Shown: positions 36,906 to 43,921, counted from the stretch's first letter. The stretch: 64,000 bases of DNA from Candidatus Nitrospira nitrificans (GCF_001458775.1 NZ_CZPZ01000023.1:234007-298006); one strand, 5' to 3'. Notes: generated by a model from the letters alone, not told the origin. A program made the numbers and translations.

Positions 36906-36985
36906 TGGTATTACTCCCTTCTCACATAGCACACCCTATTGCACACGTATTCCCACAAGCACAAAGCGAGAGAAACACCCAGCCG

Positions 36986-37084
36986 CTACTTGTGCCGAGT
37001 CGCCTTGATGGTTCCGTCAAGGCTTTCCCGGCGGGTGCACTGGCTGGGGCCTCTCTCGCTTTTCTGCTTGTTCTCGTTGTCCAT
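36986..37084 (-). CDS. Possible very small protein (32 aa)
   Basis: A hydrophilic frame starting MDNENKQKSERGPSQ lies between two better-supported minus-strand genes, with a GGAAG 9 nt upstream. No domain is visible. It may be coincidental. The remaining sequence in 36906-37192 shows nothing else. Confidence 0.22.
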   Translation of the reverse strand: MDNENKQKSERGPSQCTRRESLDGTIKATRHK

Positions 37085-37192
37085 AGTTATCGCTTCCGTT
37101 CGTTCGCACTCAGCTACTGAAGCGGACGCGGCCACGGGCGAGAGCGTCATTGTGTGGATGTGACGCGGGCTAAACGGTGGGGTGGGTGCGGG

Positions 37193-37738
37193 TTACTGCT
37201 CGCTGTTCTTCTTCTTTACGGAAAGCGCATCGCCAACGGTTTTAGTCGGAGGCAAGAGCACCCGTGCAAAGGCAGTCGTTCGGATGTCTGCGGCCTGGTG
37301 CGGTGATGTAGGCAGGGAAACACTCGTAGTTCCGCCCCCTGCATTCAGAGCGTTCTCTGCCACTCTGTTGTGGTCATTCTTTGTCAATTCCGCCACACGC
37401 TGCTGCACTTCCCACCTATAGGCGGCACTTGTTTGATAACGCGGATCACGGAACATCTGTGCCATGGTATCCGCCCTGGCTTCGATCATTGCCGCAGACG
37501 CCTGTTCACTTTCAGGTTGTGGCGTCGAAGGAAGCCCATCGCCGAAAATCACACGATGGTCGCTCTTCGCCACTGCGAAAGAAAGCAGCTCGCGGTACTT
37601 TGGGCTGGTGGCATAGTCGGGGTCGTGCAGCGCCTCTAAATAGTCTTGGCGTGAATCAATTGATGGAACTTCAGCCAATTCTTCGGGGGTGGCTTTGCTG
37701 TTCGCGGCGGACGGCTCTAGCTGAACTCGATTAGTCAT
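37193..37738 (-). CDS. Hypothetical island protein with an internal repeat
   Basis: A 181-aa hydrophilic protein with AAGGAG before ATG 37738. Two copies of a DP-x-Y-x-TS-x-x-YR motif are seen (HDPDYATSPKYRELL and RDPRYQTSAAYRWEV). Each is followed by a helix and a final DHRV or DHNRV, so a 30-residue unit is duplicated. The start overlaps by 8 bp the stop of the preceding gene, indicating translational coupling. Function is unknown. Confidence 0.6.
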   Translation of the reverse strand: MTNRVQLEPSAANSKATPEELAEVPSIDSRQDYLEALHDPDYATSPKYRELLSFAVAKSDHRVIFGDGLPSTPQPESEQASAAMIEARADTMAQMFRDPRYQTSAAYRWEVQQRVAELTKNDHNRVAENALNAGGGTTSVSLPTSPHQAADIRTTAFARVLLPPTKTVGDALSVKKKNSEQ

Positions 37739-38114
37739 TACTGGCTCCTTGTTTGTGTGTTGGTTGTTTGTGCTGGGCTTTGCTCACTAAAAATCCAATC
37801 TCAATCTCGTGGAATACCCGCTGATTCACCATGAGCTTCAACACAGAAGAAGCCCAAGCTGAATGTTTAGGCTTACGCCATAAGAGAATCAAAGAGTACG
37901 GCTCTTCGTCGGGTTTTCCAGGGCAGCTGTATGGCCAATCGTCGTCCGCGTTTGCGTAGATTGAAGGAAGCTCAAAAATCTTCGGCGCGTTTCCATTGGC
38001 TGTTTGCTGCTCATCATAGAGCCGTTGCGACTCCCTGAACTCAGCCATTTCAACGGCCAACTCGGCCTCTGTCGCCTCCAACACTTTGCGGCTGAGAGTA
38101 CCTCCCTTAGGCAT
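37731..38114 (-). CDS. Hypothetical island protein
   Basis: A 127-aa protein starting MPKGGTLSRKVLEATEAELA. It has an acidic helical N-terminus and a later part with YSLILLWRKPKHSAWA and QRVFHEIEIGFLV. A perfect AAGGAGGG precedes ATG 38114. It overlaps its neighbours at both ends (8 bp each), as part of a coupled set of minus-strand genes. I do not recognise it. Confidence 0.6.
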   Translation of the reverse strand: MPKGGTLSRKVLEATEAELAVEMAEFRESQRLYDEQQTANGNAPKIFELPSIYANADDDWPYSCPGKPDEEPYSLILLWRKPKHSAWASSVLKLMVNQRVFHEIEIGFLVSKAQHKQPTHKQGASND

Positions 38115-38277
38115 GGTAAACCCTCCTTATCTTTGGCGGACGATTAGTCGGCCCTTTCGGAATGGGTATCCAATACCACGGCAGAATGGCCGGGCACGGA
38201 CACGGCACGTTAAACGAGATTCCGTCATGGAGGGGCTTTGGGATCTGTGGGGTTTCTCGGTGTGGTTCAATCGTCAT
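38107..38277 (-). CDS. Small proline-rich protein (56 aa)
   Basis: A frame starting MTIEPHRETPQIPKPLHDG and containing NVPCPCPAILPWYWIPIPKG. Its ATG lies inside the last codons of the preceding gene, and its stop overlaps the start of the following gene by 8 bp. It therefore fits the coupled chain exactly, which is the main reason to accept it. The CPCP and WYW segments are unusual. Function is unknown. Confidence 0.5.
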   Translation of the reverse strand: MTIEPHRETPQIPKPLHDGISFNVPCPCPAILPWYWIPIPKGPTNRPPKIRRVYHA

Positions 38278-38512
38278 AGTGTTCTCTCATTCCTTTTTGG
38301 GTGTATCGCGTTTTGATCGTGTAGCTCAGCTTGCTCCGGCTCTTGCGGGGCACAGCTCGGCCATTGACAGGGGTACCCTGCGCGTTCATCGCTAGTGTCC
38401 AACGCTTGTGCTCCGCTTGCCATTTCCGTTGGTACACCTGGGAGGGTGTAAGGGCGCTACTCGTTGTCTCGGTCGGCTCCGTGGTACGGGATGTCTCGTT
38501 CACATTGGACAT
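38267..38512 (-). CDS. Small basic island protein (81 aa)
   Basis: The frame starts MSNVNETSRTTEPTETTSSA. A Ser/Thr-rich N-terminus is followed by a basic part (VYQRKWQAEHKRWTLAMNAQ, PRKSRSKLSYTIKTRYTQKG). The upstream stop and this start share TAATG, so translation is coupled. It may bind nucleic acid. Family is unknown. Confidence 0.55.
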   Translation of the reverse strand: MSNVNETSRTTEPTETTSSALTPSQVYQRKWQAEHKRWTLAMNAQGTPVNGRAVPRKSRSKLSYTIKTRYTQKGMREHYDD

Positions 38513-38880
38513 TACGGCGATTCTGCCTCCGCTTGAATGTCGCGCTTCCTTTGCCTGGCTTTTGCCAAGGCTTCACGCTGAGCTTCACTCGCGGGTTTTT
38601 TGGTGCGGTCTCCGCCGAACCACCAGGGATAGGGAATAATGAAGGAGACAAGTTTGCCGCTTACAAAGGCGGAAGCCTCAGATGCTTCCATGCCTTCAAA
38701 GGCGGGGTGCGCCTCTGCTTCGCCGATGAGTCTGGTATGGGTTTCCGGTGAGGCATGGGCCTTGTGGGCGGCACCATCTTCTTTGGTTTTGGAACCGGTC
38801 CGTTTCTTCTTGGCGGTCTTAGTCCTCAATCGCCATGAACCACGGCTGGCAAGGCGGCTGAGCAGGGCACTATCAGTCAT
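38512..38880 (-). CDS. Hypothetical basic island protein
   Basis: A 122-aa protein starting MTDSALLSRLASRGSWRLRT. A very basic N-terminal segment (KTAKKKRTGSKTKED) is followed by an acidic stretch, a short hydrophobic VSFIIPYPWWFGG and a Lys/Arg/Glu-rich helix at the end. It is the first gene of the overlapping chain that runs down to 37193. I do not recognise a domain. Confidence 0.55.
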   Translation of the reverse strand: MTDSALLSRLASRGSWRLRTKTAKKKRTGSKTKEDGAAHKAHASPETHTRLIGEAEAHPAFEGMEASEASAFVSGKLVSFIIPYPWWFGGDRTKKPASEAQREALAKARQRKRDIQAEAESP

Positions 38881-39018
38881 GACTGGGGAACTCCGTTAAG
38901 GTGGTCTAGAAGGGATTGAATTTCTTGAGGGTGTGGGACAGTGCTACAGAGAGAGCTGGGGGTAGGCCGTTCCGGGGGGAATGTCGGCCTATAAAGGCAG
39001 TGCGGCGGTCATAGAGGT

Positions 39019-39372
39019 TTAAGCGTGTCCTTTCAGGCTGGGGTTACTGGTGGGGTGCTTTGATCGGTGCGTTCGGCGTCTTCTCCCGGGCATCTGGGTA
39101 CAGTGACGTATCATCAGCTTTTCCCCCTCGACCTGCTCAGGGTGTGCCTTGAGATACCACGCGTACTGACGAAGGGCGCGTCTCGCAATCATTGAGGCGC
39201 TCACGGCATCTTGAATTGTCGGACCGGCTAGCGTGGTCTTGATGGTGAGGAGGGCGTGATCTGATTCCGGATCGAGGCGGATGGGGCGGACAATCTGAGT
39301 ACGGGTAACGACTCGACTTGCCCGCCCACAGGTCTCAGGGTGAAGGCGGGGGTGTGCTGCGGGGTTGAACAT
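39019..39372 (-). CDS. Possible ribbon-helix-helix-like protein
   Basis: A 117-aa basic protein starting MFNPAAHPRLHPETCGRASR, with AAAGGA before ATG 39372. The segment VRPIRLDPESDHALLTIKT followed by two predicted helices (IQDAVSASMIARRALRQYAW) could be a ribbon-helix-helix DNA-binding core. The Arg/His/Ser-rich tail is probably disordered. Only weak fold evidence supports this. Confidence 0.45.
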   Translation of the reverse strand: MFNPAAHPRLHPETCGRASRVVTRTQIVRPIRLDPESDHALLTIKTTLAGPTIQDAVSASMIARRALRQYAWYLKAHPEQVEGEKLMIRHCTQMPGRRRRTHRSKHPTSNPSLKGHA

Positions 39373-39578
39373 AGGCGGTCCTTTCAGGGTAGATGAAGCG
39401 TGAAAAGATAGATAACGGGGGATGAGACAGAGACAACAGGACATTCGAGGGGATGGTTAATAGTAAGGGTATTTACTAAGTATTACGGTTTCTCTTTATT
39501 TTTTTGGTTTTTAATATCCTATAGGTGGGATCAATTTAACAAGCCATTAATTACAATAGTTTAGATCAAATATCGTGG

Positions 39579-39926
39579 TCAAGAGGTGCTCATACTGCGT
39601 AACGACTTATTGGCTGATTTCCTCCTTTCGAACCAATCCCGCTCCTTTTTCCACTGTGCAGCCTGCTTCATTTTCGCCCTTGCCTTACGTCTGGCCGCGT
39701 TGCGTTTCTTACGCTCCCGTTCAACGTATTCAGCGGAGTACCGTCGAAATATCTCCTTCGTAAACCGCCTGATTTTCTCCATGTTCTCGTCTAGCTTGTC
39801 CCCAGGCAGTAACCCTGTCTTCTGTTTCTTCAGCCACCGTAAACGGGCCTTCAGCTTATAGAGAGGCCACTTCACAAGAGGAATTGACCTGAAGTGCTCG
39901 CTACGAACTTCAATATATCTACTCAT
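39579..39926 (-). CDS. Small very basic protein
   Basis: A 115-aa protein starting MSRYIEVRSEHFRSIPLVKW and extremely rich in Lys and Arg (ERERKKRNAARRKARAKMKQ). It is probably a nucleic acid-binding helical protein. Its ATG overlaps the stop of the preceding frame (39919-40107), consistent with coupling. Sequence from 39445 to 39578 is AT-rich without a gene. Confidence 0.55.
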   Translation of the reverse strand: MSRYIEVRSEHFRSIPLVKWPLYKLKARLRWLKKQKTGLLPGDKLDENMEKIRRFTKEIFRRYSAEYVERERKKRNAARRKARAKMKQAAQWKKERDWFERRKSANKSLRSMSTS

Positions 39927-40107
39927 TAGGATTTACTCTCCGATTCGACAATTCAGCTTGTTCTCCTTCAACCCGCTCCTTGAACGCTTGCTTCGCCGCC
40001 CTAAGTTGAGCCGGACTATCTCGCACGAACCAGTTTTCCACCCGCAATGCATACCGCCCCAAGTAAGGGCGCTCGGAGAAAAAGGAAGTTGGCGATTTCC
40101 AATTCAA
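39919..40107 (-). CDS. Small island protein, probable frameshifted start
   Basis: The open frame from a TTG at 40107 gives SPTSFFSERPYLGRYALRVE and DSPAQLRAAKQAFKERVEGE, which looks like real protein. However, the strong AGGAGG ribosome-binding site is before an ATG at about 40129 in another frame, which begins MLVRTKCIELEIANFLF. One base change in the TTCCTTTTTCTCC run would join them. I infer a frameshifted gene or a miscalled base. Confidence 0.4.
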   Translation of the reverse strand: MNWKSPTSFFSERPYLGRYALRVENWFVRDSPAQLRAAKQAFKERVEGEQAELSNRRVNPNE

Positions 40108-40259
40108 TACATTTTGTGCGTACCAGCATGGTTAACCTCCTATGGCGTAAGTATGCGATGCACCTCTTATATCACCATGCCGATATCCTGTCACTATTTA
40201 TATCTAGGGAATTTCACTCCACATGTGGGACGAATTCACGAATTGAACAAGGTGTAATG

Positions 40260-40868
40260 TTAAAACCCACCAGCTTCCTTGAGCACTCGCTGAACCGTGC
40301 AATTCCCCACACCTAACGCCCTGGCGATTGCCCGCATACCTAAACGCTTGGCCTTCCTCAGGGCGAGAATCTGAGATTCAACAGCGGGGGCTATGCGGGG
40401 CCTGCCCAGGACCTTCCCCTGTGCCTTCGCTCTCTTCAGACCCGCCTTCACTCGTTCGACTATCATTGACCGTTCAAACTCTGAGAACATCCCCAGCATC
40501 TGAAACAGCAACCTCCCGGTTGGTGTCCCGGTGTCTAGCCCCTGCTTGTGTAAGAAGAGGTTGACCTTCTTCGCCTGAAGCTCATTGAGAAAGCCCACAA
40601 GGTCTTGCAGGCTTCGGCCCAAGCGATCCACGGACCAGCTAGCCACAAGATCAAACTCACCACGGACAACGCCCTTACACAGTCGATCAAAGGCAGGCCG
40701 TCCTTCCCGGCCTTTCGCGCCTGAGATACCCTTATCAACGAACCGCTCGACGATCTCCCAGCCTTCCCTAAGCGCCACGGCTTCCAGGTCCTGTAACTGG
40801 TTCTCGACCGTCTGCCCGTCCGTACTGACTCGTGCGTATAGTGCAGCCCTTTTCTTCGTGTGGTTCAT
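40260..40868 (-). CDS. Serine recombinase (resolvase/invertase family)
   Basis: A 202-aa site-specific recombinase. The catalytic serine is S15 in YARVSTDGQT. The conserved WSVDRLGRSLQDLV and GMFSEFERSMIVERVKAGL blocks and a C-terminal helix-turn-helix (MRAIARALGVGNCTVQRVL) are present. It could invert or resolve DNA in the element, or be a passenger transposon resolvase. No transposase partner or clear res sites are seen. AAGGAGGAC precedes ATG 40868. Confidence 0.9.
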   Translation of the reverse strand: MNHTKKRAALYARVSTDGQTVENQLQDLEAVALREGWEIVERFVDKGISGAKGREGRPAFDRLCKGVVRGEFDLVASWSVDRLGRSLQDLVGFLNELQAKKVNLFLHKQGLDTGTPTGRLLFQMLGMFSEFERSMIVERVKAGLKRAKAQGKVLGRPRIAPAVESQILALRKAKRLGMRAIARALGVGNCTVQRVLKEAGGF

Positions 40869-41040
40869 GTGTCCTCCTTGTGGTAAGGAAGGTAACATGT
40901 GCCAGTCCTAAAATCAAGTGTATTTAGAACACACCAAAGAAGGGTAGCGACAAGTGGAGTTTGCAGGGGTTTCGTGAAGGGGATTTTGCGGGGTTTATAG
41001 GACAGGCTCTCAGGGCAAGCAAGGAAAGATGCATTCACCT

Positions 41041-41054
41041 GGTATACTTTAAGG
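41041..41054 (-). promoter_or_regulatory. GGTATACTTTAAGG box, probable operator copy
   Basis: On the minus strand this reads CCTTAAAGTATACC, matching 10 of 14 positions of the TTCTAAGGTATACC boxes at 41794-41861. It lies 2 bp before the 41056 reading frame and contains a TATACT -10-like hexamer. Confidence 0.4.
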
Positions 41055-41055
41055 C

Positions 41056-41229
41056 ATGCCTAGCAAGAAGCCGCTCAAACCCACTTCCCTAACCAACAAT
41101 AAATGGAAGAGCCGCAAGAAGCCCTATGCTAGGTCTTCGGACAAGTCACTACCGCTGCTAGACACAAGCGGCATCCCCTGGTTTAGTGGAGTGGTACAGA
41201 CCACCCGCAAGACCGCAACAGGCGGTTAG
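41056..41229 (+). CDS. Possible small basic protein (57 aa)
   Basis: A frame starting MPSKKPLKPTSLTNNKWKSR, Lys/Ser/Thr-rich, ending in TTRKTATGG. Only a weak TAAGG precedes the ATG, and a putative operator/-10 lies immediately upstream, so the message could be leaderless. No domain is visible. The rest of 40869-41519 holds no other gene that I can support. Confidence 0.35.
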   Translation: MPSKKPLKPTSLTNNKWKSRKKPYARSSDKSLPLLDTSGIPWFSGVVQTTRKTATGG

Positions 41230-41519
41230 GCGCGTCAACTCTTCTCAAGCGCCCTTCATCTGATGCCCTAGACGCCCACTGACACCATACGCAGCCCCAT
41301 CAAGTCACCACTCCCCACCCTCATAGTGGACCGGCTCGTTGAACACTAGTGGTTCCCGCGTGGAGTACGTCCGGTGGCTGGCTGGGTTAATGACGGGGGC
41401 ACCACGGGGGGAAGACGCTGGCGGCTAGACCGTACTTACCGTCTCGGATTTTTTCCAGTAAACATTTAAGGCCGCACCTAGATAGCACTCCCATAAGTGG
41501 TTTATTCCCACCTGTAGAA

Positions 41520-41744
41520 CTAGCTTTTCGTAGCGGGTGGGAGTGTGACCCTGTTCTTGTTGTCTACGCCGAATCGCGTGGCTTCGCTTAGGTAGAATTC
41601 AAGCGCTCTCATAACGATTAATGAATCGGTCACTTCGCCCTTGGCCACTTTTTCCTTGAAGTCCTGCAACTGGTGGTAGAGAGCGAGAGGTATCTTTGAC
41701 GCAATCGGCCTTATTCGGGGATCGGGCTTTCGTTGTTTAGCCAT
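41520..41744 (-). CDS. Small ribbon-helix-helix-type regulator
   Basis: A 74-aa protein starting MAKQRKPDPRIRPIASKIPL, then ALYHQLQDFKEKVAKGEV and DSLIVMRALEFYLSE. A short strand followed by two helices fits the MetJ/Arc ribbon-helix-helix fold. GGAAG before ATG 41744 sets the start. Its promoter region holds three repeated TTCTAAGGTATACC-type boxes, so I infer that it represses itself and the divergent genes at 41926 onward. Confidence 0.55.
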   Translation of the reverse strand: MAKQRKPDPRIRPIASKIPLALYHQLQDFKEKVAKGEVTDSLIVMRALEFYLSEATRFGVDNKNRVTLPPATKS

Positions 41745-41792
41745 TTCTAGATCTTCCAATCTAGCGTTGCCGCACTCACTTTGCTGCCTCTA

Positions 41793-41861
41793 ATTCTAAG
41801 GTATACCACTGCTTGACACAATAGTACTTCTAAGGTATACCGTACACATCTAGGGTATTCC
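41793..41861. promoter_or_regulatory. Divergent promoter pair covered by three operator repeats
   Basis: Plus strand: TTGACA (41813-41818), 17 bp, TATACC (41836-41841). Minus strand: TTGTGT (41821-41816), 17 bp, TAGAAT (41798-41793). TTCTAAGGTATACC occurs at 41794-41807 and 41828-41841, over each -10, and a third copy, ATCTAGGGTATTCC, lies at 41848-41861. The layout suggests coordinated repression of both sides. Confidence 0.65.
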
Positions 41862-41925
41862 ATAGCGTTTAGCAGAAGCAAGATCGAAACCGTGAACACA
41901 GTTCAACCACAACCGAGGAGGCCTT

Positions 41926-42096
41926 ATGAACCGCATCTTTCTTGTTGCCGCGCTTATCTTCGTCAGCGCGTTGACTCAGCCCTATCAGGCGCTGGCGGCT
42001 TGCACGACATACACCACGAGTTCTTCCGATGGGAAAGTCCGGTTGTGTACCCGATGTTGCACGTCCGGCGGGGTTTGTGATGAGCACTGTTTCTAA
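41926..42096 (+). CDS. Secreted cysteine-rich small peptide (56 aa)
   Basis: The frame starts MNRIFLVAALIFVSALTQPY, a clear signal peptide with a likely cut after ALAA near residue 25. The predicted mature peptide of about 31 aa has seven cysteines, including C-x2-CC and a final C-x3-C (CTTYTTSSSDG, LCTRCCTSGG, CDEHCF). GAGGAGG precedes ATG 41926. It is the first gene after the operator-covered promoter at 41.8 kb. It could be an envelope, metal-binding or toxin-like peptide; no family is recognised. Confidence 0.6.
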   Translation: MNRIFLVAALIFVSALTQPYQALAACTTYTTSSSDGKVRLCTRCCTSGGVCDEHCF

Positions 42097-42128
42097 CTTT
42101 CACCATTCATTCATGGAGGATTTCAATA

Positions 42129-42296
42129 ATGGTTATCATTTCAGGTGTGTTTCCAGTCGTTGGGGACATTCACGTTTCGTACAGTAGCCGGGGTGGGTGG
42201 AGCATACAGAGAGCGGGCTTAACCGAGGTGCGGAACCTACGAGAGCAATATATCGAGAGAACGGCAAGGGAGACTGAAGAATACCTCAGGAATTAA
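42129..42296 (+). CDS. Small hypothetical protein (55 aa)
   Basis: The frame starts MVIISGVFPVVGDIHVSYSS and ends in a charged helix (LREQYIERTARETEEYLRN). A GGAGG lies 9 nt upstream of ATG 42129. It follows the secreted cysteine-rich peptide by 32 bp and is probably in the same transcript. Function is unknown. Confidence 0.45.
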   Translation: MVIISGVFPVVGDIHVSYSSRGGWSIQRAGLTEVRNLREQYIERTARETEEYLRN

Positions 42297-42369
42297 AGGG
42301 ACCAGTTCATGAGAACAGATGAAGCTTTGAACCGATCACACACTCACTACTAACCGGAGGATCACCGTG

Positions 42370-42600
42370 ATGAGGAAACAAGGACAAAAGAAAGACGATA
42401 TCGTTATTCTGCGAGTGCGAGTGACTGCGGAGCTCAATGCGGCATTGGAGGCAGCGGCTGATCGCGCTTGTCGGTCTAAGCTGAGACATGCCCGAGTCTT
42501 ATTGGGCATAGCCCTAGGATTAATCACGGAGAAAAGCCCCTTGATGACATCTGATGCTCAAATACGGGCCAATTTAGCCAAAGCTAAAACCCGTGACTAG
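42370..42600 (+). CDS. Small ribbon-helix-helix-like protein
   Basis: A 76-aa protein starting MRKQGQKKDDIVILRVRVTA, then ELNAALEAAADRACRSKLRH and VLLGIALGLITE. A basic strand followed by two helices suggests an Arc/CopG-type DNA-binding fold. CCGGAGG lies upstream of GTG 42367/ATG 42370. It is in line with the small genes from 41926 and may regulate them or the element. Confidence 0.5.
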   Translation: MRKQGQKKDDIVILRVRVTAELNAALEAAADRACRSKLRHARVLLGIALGLITEKSPLMTSDAQIRANLAKAKTRD

Positions 42601-42647
42601 TTTGACAATGTACCTAAGTGAAAGAGCGAACCAGAGGAGGAAGCCCC

Positions 42648-42758
42648 ATGGAGAGCCATATAGAACCGCTAGCCTTGCCCGTAGGTATTCGCCAACGCGG
42701 CGACAGTTACTTTATCGATGTGACTGTGAAGGGTATCCGCCGGACGCTAGTACGTTAA
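42648..42758 (+). CDS. Very small protein resembling an integrase N-terminus (36 aa)
   Basis: The frame starts MESHIEPLALPVGIRQRGDS and continues YFIDVTVKGIRRTLVR before a stop. The GIRQRGDSYFIDVTVKG segment looks like the three-stranded arm-binding domain at the start of many tyrosine integrases. AGGAGG lies 7-8 nt before the ATG. It may be a relic of a second integrase or a free-standing arm-binding peptide. Confidence 0.35.
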   Translation: MESHIEPLALPVGIRQRGDSYFIDVTVKGIRRTLVR

Positions 42759-42880
42759 TACCCTTAGATGATTTTAAAGAAGTATTCGAGCTTGTACCCT
42801 CAACCACGGTCTTTTAAAATAACGCCCGTTCCACACCGGTTGACGGATACCGAAACTATAATGATTTGTGGTGACTCCAC

Positions 42881-43753
42881 ATGGAACCTTTTTCTCTTCG
42901 CCACTTAAAAAGCCTTCAGACTCAAGTTTTCAAAGTGTCAATGAGAGATCCTCTCCGTTCTCGTCTGTGGCAAACAATTGAAAAGTACAACAGGTGGTAT
43001 TCCTGTCACAAAGACCCATCTGATAACTGGGAGACAAACACAAGTCACATTGCCGAAACAGAACAAAGACTGGCGCGTCTGCTCGGCATGCCGGAATTAA
43101 CATCACGCGCATCAGCGAAGGCAGTTGGAATCAAGGGGTACTTTCTGCACGGTTACCCATCGTGCGCCTTAGATGTTATCGAGCAGTTTGTTCAAGAGTT
43201 AACCCTAGACGAGGCATTGGCGTTCCACATTGAAGTGAACGATGCAACGGTGGCCTTTGATTGTCCGTGGTGGCTCTCTAACGGTCGGTTCTTTAAAATC
43301 GACGATGCATTTTTTCAGGTAGAGATTGTTCAGAAAGCCGAGGACTTCTTATGTGAGCGTGGATTTGAGGGTGCGCATAATGAGTTCCGCGAGGCTCGTG
43401 AGGATCTTACGGACGGGAAAACAAAAGATGTGATCGTTAAGGCGTTCAAGAGCTTCGAGAGTGCTTTAAAGACAGTGGGAAATACAAAAACTGGAAATGT
43501 CAGTGATCTGCTTACGCTATTCCGAGAAGCTGGATTCTTAGATGATATCCCCGTGGACAAACAGCAGGTGGTTACCACGGTACTTAGATCGATTGCTCTC
43601 CTACGTAATGAACTGGGTGGACACGGACAAGGCAATTCAGTTGTGGACGTGCCTCGGCCCTATGCTGTTCTGGCAATACATTTGGCTGGGTCGTTTAATC
43701 AGTTCGTTTTAAGTCAACACTTGCGAAAGTCTAATCAGGCAACCAGTCAATAA
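42881..43753 (+). CDS. Abortive infection-like protein with HEPN-type C-terminus
   Basis: A 290-aa protein. The C-terminal 80 residues (VTTVLRSIALLRNELGGHGQ, then YAVLAIHLAGSFNQFVL) match the Abi-C pattern. They include R-N-x4-H (RNELGGH), close to the R-x4-6-H motif of HEPN ribonucleases. The N-terminal two thirds recall AbiJ/STM4504-type proteins but are not certain. Its position at the cargo end of an integrative element fits a phage-defence role. The upstream region is short and AT-rich. Confidence 0.6.
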   Translation: MEPFSLRHLKSLQTQVFKVSMRDPLRSRLWQTIEKYNRWYSCHKDPSDNWETNTSHIAETEQRLARLLGMPELTSRASAKAVGIKGYFLHGYPSCALDVIEQFVQELTLDEALAFHIEVNDATVAFDCPWWLSNGRFFKIDDAFFQVEIVQKAEDFLCERGFEGAHNEFREAREDLTDGKTKDVIVKAFKSFESALKTVGNTKTGNVSDLLTLFREAGFLDDIPVDKQQVVTTVLRSIALLRNELGGHGQGNSVVDVPRPYAVLAIHLAGSFNQFVLSQHLRKSNQATSQ

Positions 43754-43811
43754 CCCGCCGAATGGTGCCCTCTGTGAGATTGTCCGCTGACGTGAACCGG
43801 TTGATTCACCC

Positions 43812-43851
43812 TGCTACACTTGGCTACACTCCATGGCTACGTTTTGGCTAC
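43812..43851 (+). promoter_or_regulatory. Right cluster of TGGCTAC repeats, probable integrase arm sites
   Basis: Copies are at 43812 (TGCTACA, imperfect), 43821 (TGGCTACA), 43834 and 43845 (TGGCTAC), 50-90 bp inside attR. The 11-bp step between the last two equals that of the first two copies in the left cluster. No gene lies in 43754-43901. Confidence 0.55.
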
Positions 43852-43901
43852 TCTCTCTCGCAAGTTCTTGATTGAAAAGCTGTAGTTCTGGGGTGTTTGT
43901 G

Positions 43902-43921
43902 GAAACCCGTCATCCACCCCA
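43902..43921 (+). repeat. attR core
   Basis: An exact 20-bp copy of the tRNA-His 3' end, including the CCA. It marks the right border of the element. The remaining tRNA is absent here, so it is not a second tRNA gene. No gene lies in 43922-44217. Confidence 0.92.

Larger units (their letters stand above)
30544..43921. mobile_element. 13.4-kb integrative element in tRNA-His
   Basis: The element is bounded by exact 20-bp repeats of the tRNA-His 3' end (30544-30563 and 43902-43921). It encodes a tyrosine integrase at the left end and then mostly minus-strand genes: a helicase-like ATPase, many small unknown proteins and a serine recombinase. Ribbon-helix-helix regulators, a secreted peptide and an Abi-C/HEPN-like protein lie toward the right end. 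The interior is visibly more AT-rich than the flanking core genes. I see no relaxase, capsid or portal gene, so it may be an integrative mobilizable element, a phage satellite or a plasmid-like island. Confidence 0.9.

Noticed and set aside
43902..43921. Second tRNA-His gene
   Set aside because: Only the last 20 bp of the tRNA are present; D arm and anticodon arm are missing, so it is an att site.
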